The position numbers were made by a program, and so were the translations under genes. Source: Cyanobacteria bacterium UBA11153 (lineage in GTDB: Bacteria > Cyanobacteriota > Cyanobacteriia > Cyanobacteriales > Coleofasciculaceae). Taken from it: a DNA stretch of 24,024 nucleotides. Of the stretch, positions 23,988-24,024 are shown piece by piece. The notes beneath the pieces are model-generated. The model saw only the letters and a program-made list of their open reading frames with translations. It had not been told where the DNA came from and did not search any database. Position 1 is the stretch's first letter. The number at the start of each line of letters is the position of its first letter. The stretch is taken from positions 10,217-34,240 of the forward strand of contig DOIX01000117.1 of NCBI GenBank assembly GCA_003511885.1. Direction: 5' to 3'.

Positions 23988-24024
23988 ATGCGGTATACTT
24001 AATTAAGCTGCTACGCATTTAATT

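Overview
The window looks like part of a cyanobacterial chromosome, most likely from a filamentous strain. The octamer GCGATCGC (HIP1) occurs about fifteen times, often inside genes. Spacers carry 7-bp tandem repeats, GC-rich palindromes and small elements with inverted ends. The protein set also fits: geranylgeranyl-reductase family, Uma2, many hybrid histidine kinases, an MscS channel with a cyclic-nucleotide domain, and EgtD. Base composition looks moderate (roughly 40-45% GC by eye). No rRNA, tRNA, CRISPR array, phage gene or complete insertion sequence was found.

Layout. Most genes lie on the minus strand. Positions 1-3300 hold a possible tail of an FGE/SUMF1-like gene, an alpha/beta hydrolase, a Nudix hydrolase, a small exported protein and a Uma2 protein. 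Positions 3541-5869 encode a DrrAB-like ABC-2 exporter. Its ATPase and permease genes are separated by a frameshifted hicB antitoxin relic whose 3' end is replaced by a 119-bp MITE-like element. A related 89-bp element sits just upstream of egtD. After a plus-strand nuclease-fold gene (6226-6855) come a 35-aa membrane peptide, two tandemly duplicated ~70-aa proteins, and egtD without egtB beside it.

Positions 9089-15456 are a minus-strand signalling block. It holds an MscS-type channel with a C-terminal cyclic-nucleotide domain, a GAF hybrid histidine kinase, and two receiver-first kinases (REC-HisKA-HATPase) with no sensor domain of their own. The order and spacing suggest, but do not prove, a membrane or osmotic/second-messenger input feeding a phosphorelay.

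Positions 15915-20532 are mostly housekeeping and metabolism, in transcription order: speB (agmatinase family), a redoxin, pyrH and frr (overlapping by 14 bp), then a geranylgeranyl-reductase-family flavoprotein. The right end turns to the plus strand with a second alpha/beta hydrolase, an unrecognised 342-aa helical protein and a probable lipoprotein.

The items most worth following up are the channel-kinase cluster with its internally deleted REC/PAS kinase, the duplicated small-protein block, the hicB relic with its MITE junction, and the two-copy MITE family.
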